DNA of 64,000 bases from Diphasiastrum complanatum. Taxonomy: Eukaryota; Streptophyta; Lycopodiopsida; Lycopodiales; Lycopodiaceae. Below are positions 22,890-32,660 of this stretch, piece by piece; position 1 is the stretch's first letter, and each line of letters opens with the position of its first letter. The position numbers were made by a program, and so were the translations under genes. A model generated the notes under the pieces. The model searched no databases and was not told the origin of the DNA. It saw only the letters and a list, made by a program, of their open reading frames with translations. The DNA is taken from assembly GCA_029204225.1 (NCBI GenBank), contig CM055097.1, forward strand, positions 41,332,028-41,396,027, written 5' to 3'.

Positions 22890-23520
22890 GGTGCCAATGT
22901 TGGAAGTATTTCTAGTTTACGCGATGGCTGGGGACATAATATTGATGGAGAGATAGTGATCAAGGAAGACAAAGTCGAATGCGTAAGTTTTGTATCTTAT
23001 TATGTACTAGTAGATCCGTTATGTCAGATTATATACTGGAGCTTACTTTGGATTTTTTTCATTTCAGAAAACAATTTTCCATGATGATTTTGCAATTCAT
23101 CGAGGAGGGCAGAGATCTTCTGCTAGAGAATTTTCAAGAGATCATGCACTGGGACATTATTTGAAGTTCTTCAAGAATAATGAGATAAGTGTTGCCCAAT
23201 CAAAGTTTCATCAACATGGTGATACAATGATTATGGCAATCAAGACAATTTTTCATCTTTTTGGAGGACATAAATTTAATAAGGTGCATAAAATACTTTT
23301 TGTAAAGAAAACTATTGCACTTAAAATTTTAGGATATGGACCAGGAATTCCATGCTCAGATCATCTCATTTTGCATTGTATGCTACTTACATTGATCTGG
23401 TGAAGCATGAAAACTATGAGCTCTTGGATCCGTATGATAGAAGGAAATTGTTGCATGATTCTAAGTTGCAACTTTCATTAGAGAAAGTGTCGGAAGCAGA
23501 GTAGATATTGAAGAATTGTA
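22890..23520 (+). pseudogene. Unrecognised gene fragment, possibly two exons
   Basis: A reading ending DGEIVIKEDKVEC runs into a good splice donor (TGC|GTAAGTTTTG, about 22983). After a TTTCAG acceptor at about 23068 it continues in frame as KTIFHDDFAIHRGGQRSSAR, then the open stretch 23161-23403 (FFKNNEISVAQSKFHQHGDT and so on). A shifted continuation has YELLDPYDRRKLLHDSKLQL. I do not recognise the family. The first part is faintly like the N-terminal zinc finger of hAT proteins (GWGH...KVEC), which is weak. It lies just beyond the C-terminal end of the minus-strand transposase relic and may belong to the same element. Confidence 0.35.
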
Positions 23521-23559
23521 CTTTGTAAAAATTCTCATTTGATATACGAAATCTCTCTC

Positions 23560-25020
23560 TGCGTCTATTGCCTATTGACTTGTATAAATTTGCATGTTTT
23601 TTGAAATTTTTTATAATCTGTCGATTTTGGATTATGACGAATTTGGATTCTTCTGTAAAACCATTGGAAAAGTTGCAATATATAGTTGTTCTTTGTGCTA
23701 GTCCCACCATGTTGTGTACTTTTATGAAATGCCGCTCTTGCTTGCCAATGAGATTTTTTCATTCCTTGCAATGACCATATGCTAAGACTTCCACTATTTC
23801 TTGCAAAGAATGTCGAATGATGCCGTAATATGTGTTGAATGTCATAAAAACAAAATATAAATCAGTACCAAAAGTATCTAAGTTAATTGCACATATTTGT
23901 CTACACTAGTGCAACATCGAAATCTTACCATATAATGAGTTATATGATCTAAACCCCATGCACTTCGAACTATATCCACAAATTCACTGGTTGTTTTCTG
24001 TATCATTTGTACATCAGTATTTGAAAATTTATCTTTTCTCAAGTATTTCACCATGTTGTCTAATTTTTCCAAACTTCTACTTTGTGTACACGAGTAGAAT
24101 CTTCTTCTTCGAAATCTTGAGTTGCAACTATTATCTCTTTCCAAACCGAGTATTGAATCTTGGATTGTTTGTTAGAATAATTTAATAAAAATCTACGAGC
24201 TTTGGATCCTCCAATGCTCGGCTTGCATGGAATATTTCTTGTTTTACCTGATAGCTTATTGGCTTTTTTTATTTTAATGTGGCCTTTATGTAAGCCTGCT
24301 TTAGACAACACATCCTCTAATCTAGAAATAGCTTCCTTCACAGATCCTCTGGCTCGGAATTCCATGCAAAGAAAATGTGAAGATATATTATTTTTTCTAT
24401 TATATGCACCTTTGCATGCAATGTAGAGATATGAATATTTTGAAGTGGAATCGGTAGTACGAGTTTCCAATTAGGATCTTCTCGATCTCTTGATACTCCT
24501 ATACTCCTTGTCATGTCTTTTGTTGTCTTGATGTAGTACAAACATGGGTCTTTAGAGTTAGCGCCATGGGATACATTGAACATACATTTTAATGTCTTCA
24601 CATTTCTTGCTAAATGCCATTCTATGCTGAAAGTGCCAGTTCCAGGAATATTGTGTGGATCTTCATCCATGTGATTTTTTATGGTGGTAGGATATGACGT
24701 TCTATTAAATATCCATGAGAAAATGTCATGGTCTTCGCACTCCTTTGATATTTATCTTGATTCCTCTTCCAAATAATGTATTCTTTGCATTGAATGTGCA
24801 TTCCCATAGAGCATCAAATTCTCACAGTAACCCAAAAGGCCATTTTTGCCATGACACATAGATTATTAATTGACTCGCCAAATGAAAATCCGGATGTTAC
24901 AATGAACATGGATCAATAGGATACAATGTTCCTGATGACCATAAATCTACATGCTTTAGCTTTTCCTCCTTGTATCGGATCATATCAGAAGTTGACAATT
25001 TGGGTTGCTTTGAATTTCTT
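23560..25020 (-). pseudogene. Relic of an unclassified DNA-transposon transposase
   Basis: Ordered blocks are readable on the minus strand across frames. EWHLARNVKTLKCMFNVSHG then NSKDPCLYY (about 24550-24640); LVLPIPLQNIHISTLHAKVH (about 24420-24480); LEDVLSKAGLHKGHIKIKKA and GKTRNIPCKPSIGGSKARRF (about 24170-24330); a WGLDHITHYM block (about 23935-23965); and LQGMKKSHWQARAAFHKSTQ then HGGTSTKNNYILQLFQWFYR (about 23620-23770). This series (HxxxDxK-like start, PxPLxNxHxxTLHA, GxxGNxPxKPSxxGxKAR, HxTxYMH, QGMEKSH...HGG) resembles transposase-like proteins I know from diverse eukaryotic genomes, but I cannot name the superfamily. At least three frameshifts make it dead. Confidence 0.5.
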
Positions 25021-26095
25021 GTCCTGAGCGGAGTATATCTGTGACAAATGCACATGAAGATGATAAAGCTTTGTCATCAGTACAGTAGTATAGTAACAAA
25101 CAACACAATGACAATAATAGAGCTGGATATGGCGCTGCAACCTTGGAGATTGAGATGGCGTAGTCTTTGTTTCTGAAATGTCACTTCTAATTCAAATTTT
25201 TGAGTGTTCCCAGCTATCGGGAGGGAATATTTCGACACCAGTGAAGGTTGGTGTGATTAAAGTAAGGTACATTCATTTTTATGGAAGTAGTGCGGGCAGA
25301 TGCATAAAGAAGTTAGAAAATGATATTTTAATAGCTTTATTGTTATTTTTCTCTCTCCTACATGGCATTTCTTATAGGGCCCTCTTTGGGCTTGTATTTT
25401 CTCTAATGAATATATGCAGCTCTGATGGACAAAATCTAAAAATAAGGAAAGTGATCTTAGATGGAACATAAAATTTTTAATCTTTAACGCAGTTTTCTAG
25501 GCCAAATATTATTCTGGGATAAGAAACTTGGGACAAATTCAATAAAATGTTTTTGACGAGAAGGCTCACCAACATTCTTGAACGATGTGTCTCTATATGC
25601 ATGTCATCTACTTTATATTGGGGAAAGATATATCATTGTGCTTTTATTAGCAAGTCATTTTGGGTTTTCGTCATTTACTTTTTATAGATTATTTTGATGA
25701 TGCTTCTCATTTTTTTTTTCAACTTTTATTTTTTGCTTTTGGAATGATCTCTCTCTCTCTCTCTCTCTCTACAAACAAATATCACCTAAACCTTAGCTAA
25801 ATTTTTTAGGAGCCATTTGGCACAATGCTAGCAACTATGCCATAATAATGAGGCACGACTTTGTCTTAAAAATATGATTGGTTGTAATTTTCAACCCTCA
25901 CACTAAGGAGACCTCATGATGAAAATATGCAACTCTTATGGATGGAACTCAAAAACAAGGTCCTCTTGGATGACAATTAAAAATTCTAGTTAATGGCCCA
26001 ATGTCCTCTCGTCGCTACAATGGATGTTTGACGAGTAGACTGACCAATGTTTTCACATGATGTATTTCTACACGTATATCATCTATGTCATGATG
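25021..26095. other. No gene; diverged direct repeats and a (CT)n tract
   Basis: AT-rich. A (CT)n run lies at about 25748-25779. Related passages recur with drift: TTTTTGACGAGAAGGCTCACC (25548) and TGTTTGACGAGTAGACTGACC (26026), and TTAGGAGCCATTTGGCAC (25806) and TTAGGAGCCATTTGCACT (26703). These suggest an old local duplication of about 0.5-0.9 kb. Confidence 0.45.
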
Positions 26096-26213
26096 GCAAA
26101 GCGTCAAGAAAGGGCCAGCTCCTCATCCCTTCCGCCTGCGGAAGGCTTTGCGCCCTCGGGCGCACAGCCTTCCCGAGCGTAAGGGCCTCGGAGCCGGACG
26201 CCCTCCCCCCAAC
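26096..26213. repeat. GC-rich island with competing hairpins
   Basis: In AT-rich surroundings, about 118 bp is strongly GC-rich. CCTTCCGC (26128-26135) pairs with GCGGAAGG (26138-26145). GGAAGGCT (26140-26147) pairs with AGCCTTCC (26166-26173), enclosing GCGCCC TC GGGCGC (26150-26163). The first and second stems share the GGAAGG bases, so they exclude each other. Confidence 0.75.
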
Positions 26214-26414
26214 TTTGTATTATAAATCTAATTGGTTGTAATTTTCAAGCCTCACAATAAGAAGACCTCGTCTCGTGAATGGAATCTTAAAAATATGGAA
26301 ATCTCATAGAATCTTAAAAATGTAGAACTCCCTTTGAAAAAAAGGAGTCCTCTTGGATCATAAGAAATCAAAGTTTCAGTCAATTGTTTGTTTTTTATAA
26401 ATTGTTTTGATGCT

Positions 26415-26610
26415 TTTGCCCTTTTTTTATCAACTTCTATTTTATGCATTTGAAAGGACCTTTATCTCAATCATGTGTCTCTCTCATAACACGCTTAAGC
26501 ATTCCTTCCTGGAAATGCTTCTTGGTTTCCAAGAGGAGGCTCGAACCTGGGACCAAAGAAACTTTGGATGCCAAGCTAACCAGTTGGGCCAACCCTGTTA
26601 TCCTTCCTGG
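26415..26610 (-). mobile_element. Probable tRNA-derived SINE
   Basis: On the minus strand a pol III A-box-like TGGCCCAACTGGTTAGC (26575-26591) is followed about 30 bp later by a B-box GGTTCGAGCC (26538-26547). The head starts near GGGTTGG at 26597. The rest has no tRNA acceptor or anticodon stem. It runs to an A-rich GATAAAAAAAGGG end near 26415. Box sequence and spacing fit a tRNA-headed SINE better than a tRNA gene. Target-site duplications were not identified. Confidence 0.5.
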
Positions 26611-26730
26611 AAATGGCTAATGTATCAAAGGGAAGTGTTGGCCATAATCAAATGGCCGTTTTACGAATCTAAAGGTGATTAAAAATACCAATAGTTGGAT
26701 TTATTAGGAGCCATTTGCACTATATAATTT

Positions 26731-26731
26731 G

Positions 26732-26772
<41 letters not shown>

Positions 26773-26806
26773 TGTGAATGTGAATGAGAGTGAGAGTGAG
26801 AGAGAC
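26731..26806. repeat. (GT)n(GA)n microsatellite
   Basis: A run of about 14 GT units passes into GA units and a purine-rich tail ending just upstream of the lectin-like ORF, probably in its 5' untranslated region. Confidence 0.9.
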
Positions 26807-26815
26807 AGAGAAAAG

Positions 26816-27337
26816 ATGATGCCAAAATTTGAGATGATTGCAGAACTGGCATTGGCACTAGCATTCACATTGTTCAAAATTTCTAGTCAAGGGTATGTGG
26901 GTCAATTGAATGCGCCAGGCGTACTCCATGTGAGAGATTGGCTAGTAGGCACTAAGTACTGGGCTACTGTGCAAACCGATTGCACTTTTGCGTACGGTTC
27001 TCACCCGTACAGGGGTCCCGTCAGCAATCGTCAGGTTTTATTGAGAGGTCATGATGGCAGTACGAATTGCTACGTAAAATTGCAAGAAAATGGGCACTTT
27101 GTGCTGTTCGATGGAAAACATAGGCCACAGGAGTCCTTTAAGTTTCACACTTCATCACATATTGCACCCCAATCCCGATGCCCTGATCCTAAGAAGATAA
27201 ACTATTTCCAAATGACATTCCTTTTGGATTCGCAAATTATTGGTATTTATCGTGTCATACCTAAAATTTCAATTTCTGACCCTACGCCATATGATTTGCG
27301 ATATCAAGTCTGGAATAGTTCTCATATTAATGGATGA
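26816..27337 (+). CDS. Secreted bulb-type (mannose-binding-like) lectin domain protein, 173 aa
   Basis: Intronless ORF. ATG at 26816 is preferred because it follows the purine microsatellite and gives a signal-peptide-like start (MMPKFEMIAELALALAFTLF). An in-frame ATG at 26774 would add repeat-coded residues. The mature part has the layout of a B_lectin domain: DWLVGTKYWATVQTDCTFAY, then GHDGSTNCYVKLQENGHFVL with FDGKHRP. Two Cys (in QTDC and TNCY) sit where bulb lectins form their disulphide. The mannose-site pattern QxDxNxVxY is degenerate in both visible copies (QTDCTFAYG, QENGHFVLF), so sugar binding may be altered or lost. The C-terminal 60 residues with CPDPKKINYF are unassigned. Probably an extracellular protein and the best host-gene candidate here. 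Family assignment is by pattern only. Confidence 0.5.
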   Translation: MMPKFEMIAELALALAFTLFKISSQGYVGQLNAPGVLHVRDWLVGTKYWATVQTDCTFAYGSHPYRGPVSNRQVLLRGHDGSTNCYVKLQENGHFVLFDGKHRPQESFKFHTSSHIAPQSRCPDPKKINYFQMTFLLDSQIIGIYRVIPKISISDPTPYDLRYQVWNSSHING

Positions 27338-27419
27338 AAACCCACATCGCTGCTAAAAGGTGATCTTATTCCATCCATTTGCCCACGAAATTTATAATGC
27401 CAATTGGCTTCAATTATAT

Positions 27420-27423
<4 letters not shown>

Positions 27424-27466
<43 letters not shown>
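27424..27466. repeat. (CT)n microsatellite
   Basis: About 21 CT units, 85 bp downstream of the lectin-like stop codon. Confidence 0.95.
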
Positions 27467-27467
<1 letters not shown>

Positions 27468-27563
27468 GCTAATTAATGTTTGCTTTTCCGCATTGCTACG
27501 CTCTCGACGTCTCGTGAATGCAACCATTCTTTTCTTGCTACGTTTCTCTGGTTGTTTATAACA

Positions 27564-27576
27564 TGTTATCAGAGCC
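27564..27576 (+). promoter_or_regulatory. Degenerate primer-binding-site-like motif
   Basis: TGTTATCAGAGCC follows TTTATAACA, resembling an LTR end plus an initiator tRNA-Met PBS with a mismatch. No LTR partner or gag was found, so it may be the remnant of an LTR-element 5' end or a chance match. Confidence 0.3.
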
Positions 27577-28780
27577 TAAACTGTCGTAGCTTGTGATCAC
27601 TAATTATTTTCCACGGAGGAGCCCTCAGTTTCTTTCAATCTGAATGAGATACTCTAGAGTCTAGACATTGAAGGTGGTGTTTACTGAGATCAATTTTTCG
27701 GTTTCTGTTGTGTGTTCGGAATTTGTAAGCATTTCTGTGGCTGCCTTTGATTTATGAAGATCACTTTGAACTTACTTGCCAGGCTACCGTGCAGGGGTGT
27801 TGCAGACCAGCCGCACGAAAAACTTTATCTATCTCAAAATTCCTTGCGAATGAAATGATCTTGAGGGGCCTTTGCTGTGTGGTTGTGTTATTTGAAGGGT
27901 TCAAAGGTTGATCGCTGCCTTTAAATCTCCCATTGCATCAGCGTGTGAATATTTGCATAGATGTACAAACAGGGTGCCAAGGTGCACAGTCCAGATGACT
28001 GGCCGGGAGAGCTGATAATAACAATCCTGGGTGCCTTTCTTGGCACGTATCAGTCTCCTCTGCCAAGCATAAATAGGTGGTTTACATGCAAGCTTAGTAT
28101 AAGCTATTTTGTTTGATATTTTCAACATATAGATTGAATTACAAGCTTACTTTCAATGTCTTAGGGACGATAAGAGCCAGCATGTTGGCTTATTAGCATG
28201 TTACTCTAGCATATATCAGCCATCAACCATGTTTTGTCTTTCTATAATCTCTTTCTTTGTTGAATAAAGACAGCTCCTGTGCGTTCTTCATAGGATTAGT
28301 CTCTCTTTACTTCTTGTTAACAACGTTTCTTGTAGTCCAATTTGATTCTCTTCATCATGAAGGCTGTTCCATCTGCATGTTGTTAAATCATGCTGCACCT
28401 TATCAAATCATATCATGGCGCACCTTATTATATCATATCATGCTGCAAAAAATCTCATAGTTTTTTCATAATCCAACATGGAGCTCTGTTGTGCTGAAAC
28501 AGACAAGCTGAGCAGATCTTTAATTTTTCAACCAACGTTTCTTTGTGTAGATCCAATATCTTCAACTAAGGCTGCTGAAGAAAGTATGCAAATGTTGGTT
28601 TAATTGTTCTGAGAGTTGTGTGAAGTTCTCGAATGCTGCCCACGTTCTGATGTGTGTGAACTAAGTTCTCGAATGCTGCCCACGTTCTTGTTGTGACTGA
28701 CGAATAAGTATAATGCCATTCCAACTTTTAACTACGTGAAGTTTAGAGAAGACAAAAGGGAAAAAATGTCAGAGTGTTGT
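27577..28780. other. No gene; short direct repeats
   Basis: A 26-bp sequence with TTCTCGAATGCTGCCCACG occurs at 28623 and 28663. ATCATATCATG(C/G)(T/C)G motifs repeat near 28380-28445. No protein motif was recognised. Confidence 0.5.
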
Positions 28781-29010
28781 GTCCGGGTGAACCTCCTACT
28801 ATGCCGTCAATTCAAGTTGCCTCATAGAGATCAATATACCGTGTGTGGAACACCTTAAGCTTCAGATGCCTGCCTAAGGGAATATTTATCCTTGACGTGA
28901 TCTTCCAAGTGAGCACATGCTTTGAAAAAGCCATAATAGCATCAACGTTTTCATTGCCATGGCATGATCTGTAGAACTGCATCCACATCCTGCGAGCAAC
29001 CCAAAATGAA
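28780..29010 (-). other. Unrecognised open stretch with possible splice acceptor
   Basis: Minus-strand reading from about 29005 includes FYRSCHGNENVDAIMAFSKH and TSRINIPLGRHLKLKVF and ends at a stop near 28815. A CTCGCAG acceptor-like site lies inside it. Composition looks coding-like compared with the AT-rich flank, but I cannot assign a family and it may be an exon remnant. Confidence 0.3.
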
Positions 29011-29040
29011 ATCGGATTGTCAATGTAGTCTATTCAATCA

Positions 29041-30020
29041 CCATATAATTCCATCACCATTTAAGAACGCTCTTTAAAATCACTTTTTCAATTTTTTTAT
29101 GAAAAACAATAAAGATGTGGCATACCACAAAGGCCTTGCCATTATTGTGGTGTTTTGAGATTTGTAAATTTTTGAGATGAGAAATGAGCATTTCGTAAGA
29201 ATGAATGGATGAAAATCATCGAAATGGATGAAAATCATTTAGTCATTTTTTAACTTTACAAATAGTTATAATTATTTTTGTATTTGAGTATTTATCATGT
29301 CACAAACGTTGAATCAATAGTCACAAAATTATGCATAACTTTTAAAATAGTAAGTTTGCAATCAGTTTTCAGAAGTAACGACAAATTTTATTATTAATTA
29401 TTTGTAGTTTTATAACTTAAATATAAAAATTTAAAATTAATATTCACAAAAGTAGTAGTAAATTACATGATGTAATGTTTACAATTCATGATGCACATTC
29501 ACAATTGCAAAAAATGAATATCGCAATTTGTTGTGTATGAATTGATGGAAGTAGTAATAAAGTTTATCGTTTTCAATTTCACGATTAAATTCACCAAAAT
29601 GATCACAATTTGTGAAATTAAACACTCACAATATCACAATTTCTATTAACAAAGTTCATCACTGATATTCATAAGAGTAACCACAAATATCATGATTGAG
29701 TACTCACTAATTTTATAACTTGATATAATTAATGAAATTCACATTGGATATAAAAAAAAGTCACAATTATAGTATTTAGAAAAAGTGCTATTTTTTATTC
29801 ACAATTTCATCATTAAAAATATGTCATGATCAAAGTATTCAGAGTATCACAATTAGTATTTAGAGTTTCATGATCAATATTTAAGATTTCACAATCAATA
29901 TTCAAGGTTTCACGATCAGTATTCAGAGTTTTGCAATTAGTATTCAGAGTATTCACGTTTTACTATTCACAATATTCATGTTTCAGTATTCACAGTTCAC
30001 TATTCACATTTCGGTATTCA
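29041..30020. repeat. AT-rich region ending in a degenerate short-repeat array
   Basis: Strongly AT-rich. From about 29819 to 30020 the motif GTATTCAGAGTTTCACAATC and close variants (GTATTCACAGTTC, GTATTCACGTTTT) recur every 20-35 bp. No ORF of note. Confidence 0.6.
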
Positions 30021-30179
30021 CGACAAAGCCTAATTTGAACACAAAGGTGCAAGCTCAACTTGAGAAGAAATAATAGATTGTAAAAAACGAACTCCTTCAG
30101 AAGGTAGTCGTGCCATTGAGTTAGATAATTTTTTTTCCCACAATAATGTGATGCCACGAACATTATTAGCAATTTTGAA

Positions 30180-30424
30180 CTGATGTTGAAAACTAATATC
30201 ATTTATTGGTGTGATGCAATATTCTTCCAACGTTTTGATATAATCTCTAAAATCATATGTGCAGGGGTGTACAAGTCCCCAATAATACTCTGCAAGATTG
30301 CTAAAGAAAAGGCTTTTTTGCATCTTAGCTTTTTTGAGAAACAACTGAACATTTGGTCAATTTGATCATGAGTGTGACACTGCGTTGAGCATTTATTTGA
30401 AAGACAATTTTTAAAATGAGTCAC
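30180..30424 (-). pseudogene. DUF7869-like transposon protein fragment
   Basis: Minus-strand readings give CHTHDQIDQMFSCFSKKLRC, then AFSLAILQSIIGDLYTP, with an overlapping frame continuing KTLEEYCITPINDISFQHQF. The pattern (GHTHxDIDQxFSxxS followed by L...YTP) is characteristic of DUF7869-type proteins of eukaryotic transposons. One frameshift is needed, and upstream and downstream parts are missing. It may or may not belong with the 23.5-25 kb relic. Confidence 0.5.
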
Positions 30425-30477
30425 GGGTGGGAGCGGAATGCTCGAGCCTCAGGTCCGGTGATTGGCCTCGGTATAAG

Positions 30478-30700
30478 CCTACCAAATTTGAACTTGTTTT
30501 TGAAACATTTATAGAGAGGGATATAGAGAAGGTTATAAATTCACTAGAGGGCCTCGGAACATACATCGGAATACTGAGGGGTATATTGAGGCTAACATTG
30601 GTACAACCTACCAAATTTGAACTTGTTTTTGAGAGATTTATAGAGAGGGTTATAAAGAGGGTCCAGGTGGCCAGAGGCATTCCAGGACACTCTGCTAACC
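30478..30700. repeat. Direct repeat, 129-bp period
   Basis: CCTACCAAATTTGAACTTG followed by TTTATAGAGAGGG occurs at 30478 and again at 30607 with few changes. Both strands are open across it, but no protein family is recognised. Confidence 0.75.
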
Positions 30701-31010
30701 GAGGGTAATACCAAGACTAATGAAAAAAAGGCCCCTTGGTATAAACCACGGTATAAAACAATATGTAATTAGATCTCACTTTTGAAATTTGTTACCTACC
30801 AACACATTGAATTCCATTTTCTACGAACATTGGTTGCCATATGCACAAGTGAATAAAGAAATTTATGTATCACAAAAAAAATGATGATCACAAATTGTGT
30901 ACTCACATGCATCGACTTCTTGTTTGATATCAACTAGTCAGTTAATAATGTGTAATTGATCGATGTTACCATAAACGTTGACTCGTAGTTAGTATCCACC
31001 CATAGCTATG

Positions 31011-31565
31011 TTACAGTTGCTTGGGTATTACTATACACATTATATAGTACATTGAAAATCGATTGAAGAGCATAGACATCTTGAAGACATAGAAGAAATG
31101 TACCGGCTCACATTGTTGAGGAAAAACAAACGTATCGCTTTGATCTGTCCAAAGCTTGGTAGAGTCAATGGCAACATAACCACTCTCATCTTTCTTGACA
31201 GTTGCATTGGGACCATTGCGAATAACTTTGAACCATTTAACATCAAATATGAAAGAGCTGAATTGCCTAAATCCAACTCCGAGGATGTCATTGATTGTCC
31301 CACAATAATCAAGTTGAAAAGAGAGTAAATTGGTGTTTGTCGTGCTTGCTCGACTCTCTTGGGTAAAATCTGCCATGACTCCACAGTCGTACATGTTTCT
31401 ATTTTTGACAATGCGCTCTCCGTACGAAAGTGTCGTCCATGCGTCCACAGTGCATTGTCTTTTTTGTACTAGACGAAGTGGAACTAAATGTGTTAGGGAT
31501 ACAACAAACATGTACAAAATTGCATGTACAAATGTTTTCATTAACATGTGAATGCTGATCATCAT
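31011..31565 (-). pseudogene. CACTA transposase TNP2, C-terminal part with DUF4216
   Basis: 184-aa minus-strand ORF. Residues from about 60 read DCGVMADFTQESRAS, then LDYCGTINDILGVGF, SSFIFDVKWFKVIRNGP, KDESGYVAIDSTKLWTDQSD and TFVFPQQCEPVHFFYV. This follows the DUF4216 (PF13952) pattern found near the end of CACTA TNP2 proteins (YYG.L.DI..L.Y...., V.LF.C.WFD, EPF.LA.QA.QVFYV). The catalytic Transposase_21 part is not found upstream. Its neighbour to the right, on the opposite strand, is a Transposase_24 gene. Confidence 0.65.
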
Positions 31566-31874
31566 AGCTTACATGTAAATCGCACCCCCTTGCATATTCC
31601 CGCTCTCTCTCTGTTACTTCCTGGTTGTTTGCCGAGGCTTCTCTAAGGGCCTCATGCAACCAATCAAGCGTCATGTCCTTGGGTAGAAGGGCGAGGTCAG
31701 GTGGATATGGTCGTCTTCTATGCCTTGAAAGTGGCTTGAGCAGTTTGTCTATGAGCCTCGGCCTCTTCGTATAGTGAAATCCACTTTTGCATTTCCTTGC
31801 TATAAAGAATGCAAAACTTATTTATCTTCACCCTAAAGGACTCACTCATTCTCATGATTGCTCCTTTTCCTTGA

Positions 31875-32660
31875 GGAACCCACTATCAAAAAAGGTGGCA
31901 AAAATTGCGGAAAAAAAAATTCTGCATTTTTTTTTGGTCGAAATTGCGGAAAGCCAAAAAATTGCGGAAAAAATTTCGCAATTTATACCGTTATGGTAGA
32001 AAATCGTCCGCAATTTCTACCATCATGGCAGAAATTGTGGAAAAAATTGCAAAAAACTTTTGCAATTTTTGTCGTCACCACAAAATTTGCTGAAAAAAGT
32101 GTGGAAAAGATTTTTCGCAATTTTTTGGTCATGGCCAAAATTGCGAGAAATGTTTTCGCGGAAGAAATTGTAGAAAACATTGAATAAAATTTTTTGCAAT
32201 TTCTCCTGTCGTGGTAAAAATTGCAGACAAAATTGTGGAAACAAATTTTTGCAATTTTTAGGCCATGGCAGAAATTGCGAAAAATGTTTCAGCGGCAAAA
32301 ATTGCAAAAAAGGTTGTAGAAAGTTTTGAGGAACAAATGCTACGAGCATATGTTTTCCGACGACAATCTGATTGGGAGAAGTATCTTCCATTAGAAATTG
32401 CGGAAAACTTTCCGCGGCTGAAATTGCAGAAAAAATTGCAAAAAGTTTTCCGCAATTTCTCCCGTCATGGTAGAAATCGCAGACAAAATTGCAGAAAAAA
32501 ATTCCGCAATTTGTAGACATGGCATAAATTGTGGAAATTATTGCAAATTGCGGAGAAAATTACGGAAAAAATTGCGAAAAATTGTAGACAAAATTGCAGA
32601 AAACTTCCGCAATTTTTGCCATCATGGCAAGAATTGCAGAAAAAAAATTTTGCAATCTTT
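31875..32660. repeat. Self-complementary AAATTGCGGAAA-type repeat array
   Basis: About 0.8 kb built from AAATTGC(G/A)GAAAA and its complement TTTTCCGCAATTT, alternating with CATGGCAGAAATTGC / GCCATCATGGCA-type spacers. ORFs on both strands are by-products of this composition. The units are irregular (roughly 30-75 bp). At about 32320-32392 a non-repeat insert is embedded. Confidence 0.85.
32320..32392 (+). pseudogene. Ty3/gypsy integrase fragment embedded in the repeat array
   Basis: The insert translates as EEQMLRAYVFRRQSDWEKYL, closely matching the integrase segment of element K (MEDMLRAYVGHRQSDLEQYL, 7750-7830). It is bounded on both sides by ATTGCGGAAA-type repeats, so it was captured by or invaded by the array. 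Confidence 0.75.

Noticed and set aside
24060-24470. 136-aa minus ORF as an intact host gene
   Set aside because: Its middle blocks belong to the transposase relic and continue in other frames on both sides.
26528-26600. Possible tRNA gene on the minus strand
   Set aside because: A and B boxes are present, but no acceptor stem, D-loop closure or anticodon arm can be formed; SINE head is the better reading.
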